Assembly: GCA_015660815.1 (NCBI GenBank)
Contig: JACSDF010000002.1
Coordinates: 21,736-85,735, forward strand
Direction: 5' to 3'
Length of the DNA stretch: 64,000 nt
Source of the DNA: Actinomycetota bacterium
GTDB taxonomy: Bacteria; Actinomycetota; Actinomycetes; Nanopelagicales; Nanopelagicaceae
Shown here: piece by piece, positions 10,346 to 19,105 of the stretch
Position numbering within the stretch: position 1 is the first letter of the stretch
Layout of the letters: every line of letters begins with the position of its first letter
Notes under the pieces: model-generated
Told to the model about the DNA's origin: nothing
The model's database searches: none
Seen by the model: the letters and a program-made list of their open reading frames with translations, nothing else
Program-made: the position numbers and the translations under genes

Positions 10346-11361
10346 GTTTAAAACTTCCAGCGGTCGGCAACAGTCAAATTCTCTCAGTAGGTTCGTACCG
10401 CCCTAAACGCCTTGTTCCCAATAGTGAAATCGTGGATCGCATAGATTCCAGCGATGAGTGGATTCAGCAGCGCACTGGAATTCAAAGCCGTCGCTTTGCA
10501 GGCCCTGATGAAACAATCATTACAATGGCACAAGCTGCATGCGAGAGTGCTCTAAAGCGCGCGAATTTAACAATTGCAGAAATTGATACGTTAATTTTAG
10601 CCACAATTACATATCCATTCCAAGCACCTAGTGCGGCGACGGATTTGATTAATGTTTTAGGTAATCCAAAAGCTGCAGCTTTTGATATCAGTGCTGCTTG
10701 TGCCGGTTTCTGCTACGGCGTTGCAATGGCAAGTGACCTTGTTCGTACAGGAAGTGCAAAAAATGTTTTAGTTGTCGGAGTTGAAAAGATCTCCGATTTT
10801 ACCGATCCAGATGATAGAGCAACGGCATTTATATTTGGAGATGGCGCTGGTGCAGTAATTATTGGGCGCAGTGATGAGGCGCGTATCGGTCCAGTAGTGT
10901 GGGGCTCAGATGCCGATTCGCGCGATGCAATTTTGCTGAACCCGGCTTATACAGAGTTTAGAAATTCACCCGATAAAGGAGTTTCGGAAATTGGTTGGCC
11001 AAATATTTCGCAGCAAGGCCAAGCGGTATATCGATGGGCGGTATTTACTGTTAGTAAAGTTGGAATTAAAGCATTGGAAGCCGCTGGTGTGCGTCCTGAT
11101 GAACTTGGCGCGTTCATTCCACATCAGGCAAATATGCGCATCATCGAATCCATGGCTAAGGAGATAAAGATTCCGGCTAACGTTGTCATCGCAGATGATA
11201 TTCGGGTAAATGGAAATACTTCTGCGGCCTCGATTCCCCTTGCTATGGATGTACTACTTGAAAAACATCCGCACCTTCACGGCACTCTGGCGCTACTTAT
11301 CGGCTATGGCGCAGGCCTAGTATTTGCCGCTCAAGTAGTGCAATTGCCTCCAAAACCTTGA
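10342..11361 (+). CDS. fabH: Beta-ketoacyl-ACP synthase III FabH
   Basis: 339 residues. The catalytic triad is visible: Cys in DISAACAGFCYG (about residue 118), His in PHQANMRI (about 260) and Asn in NGNTSAASIP (about 290). FabH starts fatty acid chains by condensing acyl-CoA with malonyl-ACP; in actinobacteria it often prefers branched primers, though specificity cannot be read here. The start overlaps the fabD stop (ATGA). Confidence 0.95.
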   Translation: MSLKLPAVGNSQILSVGSYRPKRLVPNSEIVDRIDSSDEWIQQRTGIQSRRFAGPDETIITMAQAACESALKRANLTIAEIDTLILATITYPFQAPSAATDLINVLGNPKAAAFDISAACAGFCYGVAMASDLVRTGSAKNVLVVGVEKISDFTDPDDRATAFIFGDGAGAVIIGRSDEARIGPVVWGSDADSRDAILLNPAYTEFRNSPDKGVSEIGWPNISQQGQAVYRWAVFTVSKVGIKALEAAGVRPDELGAFIPHQANMRIIESMAKEIKIPANVVIADDIRVNGNTSAASIPLAMDVLLEKHPHLHGTLALLIGYGAGLVFAAQVVQLPPKP

Positions 11362-11470
11362 GATTTCCGCCACTCAAGGGCGCTGGTACTCGTAAGTATC
11401 GAATTTTTCATAGACAATAACGACCTATTAGTATCATTAATTAAACCAGCTAACGGATGGAAGAAATAAA

Positions 11471-11719
11471 ATGGCACTTGCACAAGCAGATGTACTAGCA
11501 GGACTAAAAGAGATCGTTGAAGAAGTAGCTGGCATTCCTGCCGCATCAATTGAATTGGACAAGAACTTCACTGATGATTTAGAAGTTGACTCACTAAGTA
11601 TGGTTGAAGTTGTCGTTGCCGCAGAAGAGCGCTTCGGAGTGAAAATTCCAGATGAGGCTGTAACAGATCTCGTCACAGTTGGCGATGCCGTTAACTTCAT
11701 TGTCAACGCAGCTAAGTAG
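11471..11719 (+). CDS. acpP: Acyl carrier protein
   Basis: 82-residue acidic protein. The phosphopantetheine attachment serine is in the DSLSMVEVV motif (about residue 41). It carries acyl intermediates between FabD, FabH and FabF. A 109-base gap separates it from fabH, longer than other gaps in the operon, and a GGAAGAA Shine-Dalgarno lies eight bases before the ATG; an extra promoter for this abundant protein is plausible. Confidence 0.96.
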   Translation: MALAQADVLAGLKEIVEEVAGIPAASIELDKNFTDDLEVDSLSMVEVVVAAEERFGVKIPDEAVTDLVTVGDAVNFIVNAAK

Positions 11720-11737
11720 CAAGTAGAAAACTTTCCT

Positions 11738-12973
11738 ATGTCTGCACGTCGGGTTGTCGTCACTGGACTCGGTGCGACTACGCCTCTAGGCGGTGATGTA
11801 GCAACGACTTGGTCGGCGCTCTTAGCGGGCACAAGTGGTGTTCGATTGCTAAGTGAAGAGTGGGCACAAACTATTCCTGTTCGCTTTGCCGCTCGCGTTG
11901 CCGTCGAACCAAGTGAGCAGATGGAGCGCGTTGAAATGCGCCGCTTGGATAGATCCGAGCAGTTTGCCGTTATTGCATCTCGAGAGGCATGGAAAGATGC
12001 TGGCTCTCCTGAGATGGATAAAGAGCGTTTAGGTGTTGTTATTGCATCGGGAATTGGTGGTGTAACAACAATGCTCGATCAATATGACATCTTGCGCGAA
12101 AAGGGTGCACGACTTGTTAGTCCACATACCGTTCCGATGTTAATGCCAAACGGACCAGCAGCAAATGTCGGTCTTGAACTACAAGCAAAGGCTGGCGTTC
12201 ATACACCGGTGAGTGCATGTGCATCCGGGGCTGAAGCAATTGGTTATGCGTTAGAGATGATTCGAAATAATCGCGCCGATGTAGTTGTTAGCGGCGGCGT
12301 TGAAGCTGCGATTCACGTAATGCCGATGTCAGGCTTTGCCGCGATGAAAGCGCTTTCGACACGAAATGATGATCCTGCACGTGCTTCAAGACCTTATGAT
12401 TTAAATCGAGATGGCTTTGTTTTAGGCGAAGGTGGCGGAGTTCTAGTTCTTGAAGAGTACGAACATGCACGCGCCCGCGGTGCGAAAATTTACTGTGAAT
12501 TAGTAGGTCAAGGTTTAACTTCAGATGGATATCACATTGCAGCACCTGATCCAGATGGTGCTGGCGTTCAACGTGCAATCAAATTTGCGTTGCGTGATGC
12601 CGGGCTTTCCACCAAAGATATTGTGCACTTAAATGCACATGCAACTTCGACCCCAGCAGGAGATGTTGCCGAGGCCAACGCTCTTCGCGCAGCCCTTGGC
12701 GATGATGCCGATCACGTTGCGGTATCTGCTACAAAATCGATGACGGGGCATCTACTCGGTGGCGCAGGCGCAATTGAATCTGTCTTTATTGTTAAAAGTT
12801 TGCAGGATCGATTGGCTCCCCCATCTATTAACATCGATGATTTAGATCCAGCGGTCACTATTGATGTCGTGCGCGATAAGCCTCGCGCATTGCCAGCCGG
12901 TGATATAGCCGCACTCAACGATTCATTTGGTTTCGGTGGACATAACGTTGTATTGGTATTTAAGAGCATATAG
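11738..12973 (+). CDS. fabF: Beta-ketoacyl-ACP synthase II FabF
   Basis: 411 residues, full length for KAS II. The active-site Cys lies in PVSACASGAEA (about residue 163), with the two catalytic histidines in NAHATSTPAGD (about 301) and TGHLLGGAGA (about 335). It elongates acyl-ACP chains. The gene is 18 bases after acpP and abuts accD, an order comparable to the mycobacterial fabD-acpM-kasA-kasB-accD6 operon. Confidence 0.95.
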   Translation: MSARRVVVTGLGATTPLGGDVATTWSALLAGTSGVRLLSEEWAQTIPVRFAARVAVEPSEQMERVEMRRLDRSEQFAVIASREAWKDAGSPEMDKERLGVVIASGIGGVTTMLDQYDILREKGARLVSPHTVPMLMPNGPAANVGLELQAKAGVHTPVSACASGAEAIGYALEMIRNNRADVVVSGGVEAAIHVMPMSGFAAMKALSTRNDDPARASRPYDLNRDGFVLGEGGGVLVLEEYEHARARGAKIYCELVGQGLTSDGYHIAAPDPDGAGVQRAIKFALRDAGLSTKDIVHLNAHATSTPAGDVAEANALRAALGDDADHVAVSATKSMTGHLLGGAGAIESVFIVKSLQDRLAPPSINIDDLDPAVTIDVVRDKPRALPAGDIAALNDSFGFGGHNVVLVFKSI

Positions 12974-14365
12974 ATGTCAACTTCGGCAGTTGATCCTCGA
13001 GATCCAGAGCTACGTATTGCCCGTTTAGTCGATGATGGGAAATTTGAATTTCTAATTCCACGTACAGCATGTGGAATGATTGCAGTAACTTCATTCATTA
13101 AAGGAAATAAAGTTGTAATTTTCGCATCCGATGCCACAATTAAAAGTGGAGCTCTCGGTGTTGATGGTTCAAAAGTTATTGTCACTGCATACAAGGCTGC
13201 AATGGGCGCTCAAGTTCCGGTCATTGGCATTTGGCACTCCGGTGGAGCACGTCTAAGCGATGGAGTTGCATCTCTGGATGCATTCGGTGAAGTATTTCAA
13301 TCGATGATTTCTGCAAGTGGTCGAATTCCCCAACTATCACTAGTGCTTGGACCAACTGCTGGTGGCGGCGCATATGGGCCAGCTCTTACTGACGTCGTAG
13401 TCCTTGCACCAGAGGGTCGCATATTTGTAACCGGTCCCGATGTAGTAAAAAGCGTTACAGGTGAAGATATCGAAATGGCATTGCTCGGTGGACCTGAAGC
13501 CCATAAGAAAAATAGCGGTCTTGCCCACATCATTGCAGGCAGTGAAGAAGAAGCATTTGAAGATATTCGCGATTTAACTGCACTCTTTGCTAATCAAGGC
13601 TTTATGCGGCCAGATGTAGAAGATACTGATCTATCTGTATTTGTTCCAGATTCAAAGATTCGAACTTACGAAGTTCGACCTTTAATTAATGAGATTTTGG
13701 ATTCCAACGCCGAACAAATAGAACTTCTTTCGATGTGGGCGCCGAATATGACGACAATAATTGGTCGATTAGGCGGAGCAACAGTAGGTGTACTTGCAAA
13801 TAACCCAGCCCACATTGGCGGAGTTTTAGATGCTGCCGCAGGTGAAAAAGCGGCGCGCTTTGTCCGCACATGTGATGCATTTGGAATTCCATTAATCGTG
13901 ATCGCAGATGTTCAAGGATTTTTACCAGGGGCTGGCCAAGAGTGGGAAGGCGCGGTCCGTCGTGGTGCAAAGTTGTTGCATGCATTTGGCGAATCCGTAG
14001 TGCCACGGGTTACTTTGATTACGCGTCGAGCATACGGCGGTGCCTACGTCGCAATGAACTCAAAGGCCCTTGGTGCAACACGAGTCTTTGCCTGGCCGAG
14101 AGCTGAAGTTTCGGTCATGGGCGCAGTTGCAGCAGTTCGCGTGCTGCATCGGCGAATTTTGGCCGACCTACCGGCAGAACAACGTGAATCCATGGAGTTA
14201 GAGCTAGCCGCTGAACATGAAAAAGTTTCAGGTGGCGTGATCCGCGCAATTGAAATCGGTGCTGTTGACGAGATGGTCGAACCGCATTTAACCAGAAGCG
14301 CACTTGCACGGACCATCGCCGATGCACCTCATCGCCGTGGAAGCCACGGAAATATTCCGCTTTAG
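12974..14365 (+). CDS. Acyl-CoA carboxylase carboxyltransferase beta chain
   Basis: 463 residues with the biotin-dependent carboxyltransferase fold: an N-terminal half with AGGGAYGPAL near residue 130 and a C-terminal half with RRAYGGAYVAMNS near 352. It transfers CO2 from carboxybiotin to acetyl-CoA or propionyl-CoA. The form is the actinobacterial AccD4/5/6 (PccB) type, shorter than the usual 500-550 residues mainly at the N-terminus. Placement directly after fabF suggests that malonyl-CoA supply is its main role. The biotinylated alpha chain is not in the window. Confidence 0.9.
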   Translation: MSTSAVDPRDPELRIARLVDDGKFEFLIPRTACGMIAVTSFIKGNKVVIFASDATIKSGALGVDGSKVIVTAYKAAMGAQVPVIGIWHSGGARLSDGVASLDAFGEVFQSMISASGRIPQLSLVLGPTAGGGAYGPALTDVVVLAPEGRIFVTGPDVVKSVTGEDIEMALLGGPEAHKKNSGLAHIIAGSEEEAFEDIRDLTALFANQGFMRPDVEDTDLSVFVPDSKIRTYEVRPLINEILDSNAEQIELLSMWAPNMTTIIGRLGGATVGVLANNPAHIGGVLDAAAGEKAARFVRTCDAFGIPLIVIADVQGFLPGAGQEWEGAVRRGAKLLHAFGESVVPRVTLITRRAYGGAYVAMNSKALGATRVFAWPRAEVSVMGAVAAVRVLHRRILADLPAEQRESMELELAAEHEKVSGGVIRAIEIGAVDEMVEPHLTRSALARTIADAPHRRGSHGNIPL

Positions 14366-15123
14366 TTAGTTTTAAAAGTTACCGAAACCGTTGCAGTAAC
14401 TGTTTTCTCAATAGTGCTCGTATCGTATGCACCGTAATCGGCAGTCATCGTTGAATCAGGTGTTGTGATTTGGATTGGTCCGGCCTTTACATTGACCAGT
14501 GAGCCAAGATCACTGCCTACCGCCTCTGTTAATGCTTGCGCACGAACTTTGGCATCTTTCATTGCATCGCTCATCAATGCTGGACGAAGCTCTGGCAAGT
14601 TAGAAATGTAGTACTGGGGACCGTAGTTATTGACGTTGATGCCCGTTTCAAGGAGTGCACCGATTCCCTGACTTAGCTTTGATACTAATGAAACATCTTT
14701 AGTACGAACCGTCACGTCGCGATTTGCGCGATATGAAAGTATCCGGCCCGTTGAATTTCCATTGACGTACTCTTCATTGGCATACGTTGATACCGCACCA
14801 AGAGTTAGTGCATCGGCAGGAATCCCGCCTTGAGTTAAATACTTAGATAGTGCCGCAACATCGGCATCGACTTTTTTAACGGCAGTACTGACGGAAGGTG
14901 ATGACAAACTTACTGAAAGCGTCCAAACCGCATTATCTGCAGTGGCGCTAGTTTTTGCCGAGCCCGTAACGGTAATTCCATCACTGCTACGTGATGCAAA
15001 ACCGGAGCCAACTTTAGTTAATCCAACACCGAGAGCTAAAGCAACGATTACTGCTGAAATAATTATTGTTACGGCTTTGCGACGTTCAACGGTGATGATT
15101 GGTGATTCTTGTAGTTGGCTCAT
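14362..15123 (-). CDS. SIMPL (DUF541) domain protein, membrane anchored
   Basis: 253 residues. One N-terminal membrane helix (about 17-35) follows a short basic cytoplasmic segment, and the SIMPL/DUF541 domain begins with DGITVTGSAKTSATADNAVWTLSVS. The domain is common in periplasmic or extracytoplasmic proteins of poorly known function. It converges on accD with a four-base overlap. A TATGAT hexamer six bases upstream of the ATG without a Shine-Dalgarno suggests a leaderless transcript. Confidence 0.8.
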   Translation of the reverse strand: MSQLQESPIITVERRKAVTIIISAVIVALALGVGLTKVGSGFASRSSDGITVTGSAKTSATADNAVWTLSVSLSSPSVSTAVKKVDADVAALSKYLTQGGIPADALTLGAVSTYANEEYVNGNSTGRILSYRANRDVTVRTKDVSLVSKLSQGIGALLETGINVNNYGPQYYISNLPELRPALMSDAMKDAKVRAQALTEAVGSDLGSLVNVKAGPIQITTPDSTMTADYGAYDTSTIEKTVTATVSVTFKTN

Positions 15124-15129
15124 ACTGCA

Positions 15130-15135
15130 ATCATA
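15130..15135 (-). promoter_or_regulatory. Candidate -10 element of the SIMPL gene
   Basis: TATGAT on the minus strand, exactly six bases before the ATG at 15123. It follows the TAnnnT-N6-start pattern seen at about a dozen genes in this window, implying transcription starting at or next to the start codon. Confidence 0.45.
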
Positions 15136-15140
15136 TTCGT

Positions 15141-15650
15141 TTAAATTGCGCGAAGGTGGGAAAGCTCCTGGTGATTGACCCCACGGAAACGTTCAAGTTC
15201 AATTTCCCAGTCAGTTCCAATAATTAAAGCTAACCCAACGCGTATCGACTCTTCATCAAAACTATTTCCTAGAACTGAATTAATTTGATTTTCACTCATG
15301 ACAACGGCACCAGTTAAATCGGTCAATGCTCGATGGATTCCAAGTTCTGGGGTAAATCGAAAGAGCTCTCCCCCGTCGTTAGTGTCCTCAATAACTTCAA
15401 AGTAGATGTAGTGCCAACTACGAAGCGCACTAGCAATCGCTGCAGCGACACCTTCACGATCTCGCCATGCAATCACCGATTTAAAAGTTCCGGCTTTGAG
15501 CATCTGCGGGGTCCAATGTGGCGCAAGGCTGCTACCGAGAAGCTCTGCGAGCGCCCAATCAATATGGCTGCGCAGCGCCGAGGGTGCACTGTGAATGGTG
15601 AGTTGACCTCTGACGGCCAATGCCGTCGAGGTACGGGTTAATCGTTGCAT
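15141..15650 (-). CDS. DUF3145 family protein
   Basis: 169 residues from the ATG at 15650 (a TTG one codon upstream is also possible); a GGAG lies seven bases upstream. It matches the actinobacterial DUF3145 pattern of LAVRGQLTIHSAPSALRSHIDWAL at the N-terminus and WEIELERFR near the C-terminus, as I recall the family. In actinobacteria DUF3145 genes often lie beside the fab operon, as here. There is no signal peptide or membrane helix. Function unknown. Confidence 0.75.
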   Translation of the reverse strand: MQRLTRTSTALAVRGQLTIHSAPSALRSHIDWALAELLGSSLAPHWTPQMLKAGTFKSVIAWRDREGVAAAIASALRSWHYIYFEVIEDTNDGGELFRFTPELGIHRALTDLTGAVVMSENQINSVLGNSFDEESIRVGLALIIGTDWEIELERFRGVNHQELSHLRAI

Positions 15651-15675
15651 CAAAAACTCCTAGCAAGGACGCCGA

Positions 15676-15703
15676 TTGCGACCTTCCCCGGCCGCCTTAT
15701 GCT
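15676..15703 (+). promoter_or_regulatory. Candidate cspA promoter and long leader
   Basis: TTGCGA and TATGCT are separated by 16 bases. Transcription from here would give a cold-shock message with a leader of about 200 bases. Long structured leaders are known for csp genes. The rest of the 15651-15911 gap contains a small hairpin (TCGAG/CTCGA near 15866) and nothing that I recognise as coding. Confidence 0.35.
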
Positions 15704-15911
15704 CCTGCTAGTACCTTAATTAGACACCCGTTGTGCTCAAACTGTCCACTCCCACTTTAGGTATCCGAGCCTATTGGCGCTAGAGTTGGCCCCAGTCCGA
15801 CGCTTAATCAGTACCCGTTTCATGTAATACATATTCGGTATCGCTGGCGCAAGAGGAAGACCGTGGTCGAGGATCTCTCGAACACCCACATATCGAAGGA
15901 AAAGTAAAAAC

Positions 15912-16115
15912 ATGGCAACAGGTACAGTTAAGTGGTTCAACTCTGAAAAGGGTTTCGGTTTCATTGCAGTTGATGGTGGCGGACAAGATGTATTCGTTCA
16001 CTACTCAGCAATTCAAGGAAACGGTTACAAGTCTCTTGAAGAGGGTCAGGCAGTTTCATTTGAGGTCGTACAGGGTCCAAAGGGTCCTCAGGCTGATGCA
16101 GTAAACCCTGCCTAA
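15912..16115 (+). CDS. cspA: Cold shock protein (CspA family)
   Basis: 67 residues, a single cold shock domain. The RNA-binding motifs RNP1 (KGFGFIAV, residues 15-22) and RNP2 (DVFVHYSAI, about 29-37) are intact. It is a small single-stranded nucleic acid chaperone. A GAAGGAAAAG Shine-Dalgarno precedes the ATG. It is followed 15 bases later by a strong terminator, so it is monocistronic. Confidence 0.96.
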   Translation: MATGTVKWFNSEKGFGFIAVDGGGQDVFVHYSAIQGNGYKSLEEGQAVSFEVVQGPKGPQADAVNPA

Positions 16116-16130
16116 TTAACACCGCTTTAT

Positions 16131-16168
16131 AAATAACCCTCACTGGGAACAGTGAGGGTTATTTTTTT
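16131..16168. terminator. Strong bidirectional intrinsic terminator
   Basis: A perfect 15-base inverted repeat (16131-16145 with 16150-16164) with a GGAA loop, flanked by T runs on the plus strand and A-rich sequence on the other side. It lies between cspA (plus) and the last gene of the fibre operon (minus) and can end transcripts from both sides. Confidence 0.93.
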
Positions 16169-16756
16169 CTACTTCGGAACCGGTGGGATCTCACCAACTT
16201 TTAACTTTCTAGCTGCAACTTCTTTTACGGGCGATAAATCTCTGCCTATTTTCCACGCATCTAAATATTTCCAAGGCAATACCTCACCACGACGGACCCA
16301 CCATGTATCGGCCGGAGTCGGCCATGAGATTCCAAAGTGTAAATGCGGTGCAGTTCCGCGAGCGCTACCAGTCGCGCCGATACTCCCCAGCAAACGCCCA
16401 GCAGCAACCACTACTCCTGGCTCAATGCTGCGATGTATAGAACGCAAATGAGATCCGTAGTATCGAACGCCATCATCACCAATGATAGAAACATATAGTC
16501 CGCCGCGATCTATTCCTAGATTCGATTTCCCACTCCAACGATCGACTCGATTGACTTCATCAATAACACCGTTAATCGGTGAGACAAACTTACAACCTGC
16601 CTTTGCCAATATATCTGTGGCGGCATAATCATGGTGGGCGCGGGCATAGTTAACTTCGCATCCAGCTACTGGGAAAATATAGATTGGTGCTGCAAAAGCC
16701 GAGGTAAAGCTCGTCGAAGTTAGAATCAGTATTAACGAGAGTGTCAATTTCCTCAT
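16169..16756 (-). CDS. Secreted M23/LytM-type peptidase domain protein
   Basis: 195 residues. A signal peptide (1-22, ending in SAFA) is followed by an M23 domain. Candidate zinc ligands and catalytic residues are all present: His41/His42 and Asp48 in HHDYAATD, His103 in YGSHL, and His138/His140 in PHLHFGIS. M23 enzymes cut peptide cross-links in peptidoglycan. It is the last gene of the minus-strand fibre operon and ends at the terminator. The upstream protein is its close homologue but has lost two histidines. Confidence 0.85.
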   Translation of the reverse strand: MRKLTLSLILILTSTSFTSAFAAPIYIFPVAGCEVNYARAHHDYAATDILAKAGCKFVSPINGVIDEVNRVDRWSGKSNLGIDRGGLYVSIIGDDGVRYYGSHLRSIHRSIEPGVVVAAGRLLGSIGATGSARGTAPHLHFGISWPTPADTWWVRRGEVLPWKYLDAWKIGRDLSPVKEVAARKLKVGEIPPVPK

Positions 16757-16799
16757 TGAGCGAGAATAACTTTAAAATCGCTTTAAAGCTTTGATTTAC

Positions 16800-17990
16800 T
16801 TACTTTTTAGTTTTAGAGTCGTTCTCTGCTTCAGTGCTCCGAATCACAGCCACAGTCCAGACAAGTTTGACTGACTTACCTTGAATCGAAATCGGTGATA
16901 GCGCTGGAGGCAGATTGCTTCCTAAAAAATATCCATTTTCTGTTGTCTCAATCTTATCTGGCAGACTAATGGTGTATTTAAGGTGATTTACTGAAGAAGC
17001 AGTCGTAATCATGTTGTTCATGCTTTGCGGGCTATCAATGAGTGCACGCAGATAAATCGAAAGAACTCCAGGCCCTGTTCCAATAACGTTAGCAGGGGTA
17101 CCCGTCGTACATGTTGTGGCTGTGGCCCATGTCGATGAACCACATGTTTGAACCCAAACTTTCAGCCCATTAGAAGCATCAACTAATATCCCATTAACCC
17201 CAAGTTCAGGAGTCGAAGATCCTGTTGCACTCACGTTGAGAGTTGGCGAACTCCAGCCAATATCAGCACCAGTTGTGTAATTCACAAATCTACTGATTGA
17301 GTCGGCGGGTCGTAATTTAGATAGATACGTTGCAAAGCCAACGCTCGTTTGTCCAGAAAAAAGCCCGTTGCTCAGCGTTAAACTCAAGGTCTCTGACTCT
17401 ATTTTCTTTTTCTCTTTTTTTAGTTTCTTTTCCTTAACTTCCTTTACCGGCGACAAATCCATTCCAGTTCGCCAAGCCTCTAAATACTTCAAAGGCATTA
17501 CTTCACCTTGACGCACCCACCAATTATCACTCGGCGTTGGCCAAGAGATTCCAAAGTGCAGGTGAGATGGTCCTCCTCGGGCATTGCCAGTAGACCCAAT
17601 AACCCCCAATGTGCGTCCAGCTATGACTTTGACCCCCGATTTAATATCGGCGGGTATGGCGGCTAATTGAGAACCCACGTAACGAACACCATCGTCACCG
17701 ATGATGGAAACATAAAGACCACCTCGATCATTGCCCAAATTACTCTTTGCGCTCCAACTATCGATTCGATTTACTTCATCTATTACACCATTGATCGGTG
17801 CTACAAATTTACAGCCAGCCTTTGCCAGTATGTCGGTGGCCTCAATATCGGAGTGGAAAGTGGAGAAAACAACTGCGCATCCCGTAACTGGAAAAATATA
17901 TTTAGGTGCTGCCGTTGCAATTGAACTGCCCACGGTTGTAATTAATCCAATAACAACGATCGCAAGAGAGAGTCCTGCTCGAAAGCGCAT
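16800..17990 (-). CDS. Chimera: M23-like domain fused to fibre-subunit domain
   Basis: 396 residues. Order: ordinary signal peptide (1-27), M23-like domain (about 30-185) closely matching the neighbouring M23 protein, a Lys/Glu-rich linker (about 184-199), then a domain (about 200-385) that is clearly homologous to the secreted subunit encoded at 19106-19858, including GADIGW, the paired cysteines in VQTC and TTCTTG, VNHLKY and SIQGKSV. In the M23 part, the His of YGSHL is replaced by Gln108 and one of the paired HH is Ser47, while His46, Asp53, His143 and His145 remain. I infer a peptidoglycan-binding, perhaps non-cutting, anchor for the fibre. Confidence 0.8.
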   Translation of the reverse strand: MRFRAGLSLAIVVIGLITTVGSSIATAAPKYIFPVTGCAVVFSTFHSDIEATDILAKAGCKFVAPINGVIDEVNRIDSWSAKSNLGNDRGGLYVSIIGDDGVRYVGSQLAAIPADIKSGVKVIAGRTLGVIGSTGNARGGPSHLHFGISWPTPSDNWWVRQGEVMPLKYLEAWRTGMDLSPVKEVKEKKLKKEKKKIESETLSLTLSNGLFSGQTSVGFATYLSKLRPADSISRFVNYTTGADIGWSSPTLNVSATGSSTPELGVNGILVDASNGLKVWVQTCGSSTWATATTCTTGTPANVIGTGPGVLSIYLRALIDSPQSMNNMITTASSVNHLKYTISLPDKIETTENGYFLGSNLPPALSPISIQGKSVKLVWTVAVIRSTEAENDSKTKK

Positions 17991-18030
17991 AGTCTCGCCC
18001 TAACTTTTAGAGTGGTAAATGAAGGAATTA

Positions 18031-19086
18031 TTAAGAGTTGGAGGTTGTGGCTGGTGATAGATCCGAAGTCGAGACCGATACTGAAATATTTAACGTCGTA
18101 GACCCGCTTGCAGGAGTCAGATGGGTTTTAATCCGTACTGATTGACCTGGAGTAAGCGCCAAAGTCAATTGTTGTGCCCCGGAACTTGAGGTTGTTGTTA
18201 AAACCGTGACCGCCGTCGTTGAACATGCACCTGTGGATTCCGTCCACGTGCCACTGCAGGTTGACCATGTGAGAGTGTTGCCGGCGCTTAATGCTGTACC
18301 TGTCTGCGTAATGCTCATGCTATTTATTGCTAAATCCCCCGTATTTTTCAGAGTGAAGAAACTAGAGGAGGTGCAGCCTGAAGGGCTAGTGAAGGCGATG
18401 ATTTGATTACTATCAGTATTTGGACCGGTTGCGGTATCGAATCTATTTGAGGCAGTCAATGCAACAATCGTGTTCGTACCTGAATTGAAGATATTGGCGC
18501 CTCGAAGAACCATACCTACCACCAAATCGGAAACTGATTCAACAGTTTCAATTTCTTTTCTATCGTTTACGCCACCAGTTACTGAATCTCGAACTTTATT
18601 AAGCCTTTTTGCAACCGTGAAAGTTAAGGTTGAACCACTTGCCGAAGTACTAGTTCCATTTGTCAATTCAATTCGATTTCCAGATAAAAGAGTTTTGATT
18701 CGCTGCACCGAGGATAGAGGGTCTGTCCCTACTGGATACGAGTTTGCAATTCCAACTCCAGTTACAAGATATCCGACTTGAAGACCAATGACATCATTGA
18801 GCGTGATGATTGTTCCACTCGTCCACGAACCGGATGTGGTCTTTGTAATGTCAGATCCTGAAGTACATGTAGAACTTAAGTTCATCGCATATGCACTACC
18901 AGCCCGGTCGGCGGAAGTAACGGTTTGATCCACTCCAGCGACCGCACCCCATGTCCCGCTTGAAATTCCTTGAGGGGTTACGTTACGAGTGATTGACTTT
19001 AATCCTGCATAAGCCAAATCGGCCTGAGAGGTCGTAAGCAACATCATTGATGTCACTACAACTACCCAGACCGATCGGCGCTTCAT
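18031..19086 (-). CDS. Secreted Ser/Thr-rich protein, probable SipW-type substrate
   Basis: 351 residues: signal peptide (1-27, ending in LAYA), then a Ser/Thr/Gly-rich beta-type sequence with several cysteines and no recognised catalytic motif. Just after the cleavage site it has TPQGISSGTWG, which echoes AQGINSGTMSL of the neighbouring subunit, so both may be handled by the same signal peptidase. It lies 20 bases from the subunit gene in the same operon. A minor fibre component or adhesin is possible; the family is not recognised. Confidence 0.7.
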   Translation of the reverse strand: MKRRSVWVVVVTSMMLLTTSQADLAYAGLKSITRNVTPQGISSGTWGAVAGVDQTVTSADRAGSAYAMNLSSTCTSGSDITKTTSGSWTSGTIITLNDVIGLQVGYLVTGVGIANSYPVGTDPLSSVQRIKTLLSGNRIELTNGTSTSASGSTLTFTVAKRLNKVRDSVTGGVNDRKEIETVESVSDLVVGMVLRGANIFNSGTNTIVALTASNRFDTATGPNTDSNQIIAFTSPSGCTSSSFFTLKNTGDLAINSMSITQTGTALSAGNTLTWSTCSGTWTESTGACSTTAVTVLTTTSSSGAQQLTLALTPGQSVRIKTHLTPASGSTTLNISVSVSTSDLSPATTSNS

Positions 19087-19105
19087 AATTTATATAGTGT
19101 CTAGA

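Noticed and set aside
16757-16799. CTTTAAA/TTTAAAG hairpin between the two M23 genes as a terminator
   Set aside because: Weak AT stem without a T run; at most an RNA-processing or mild attenuation site inside the operon.
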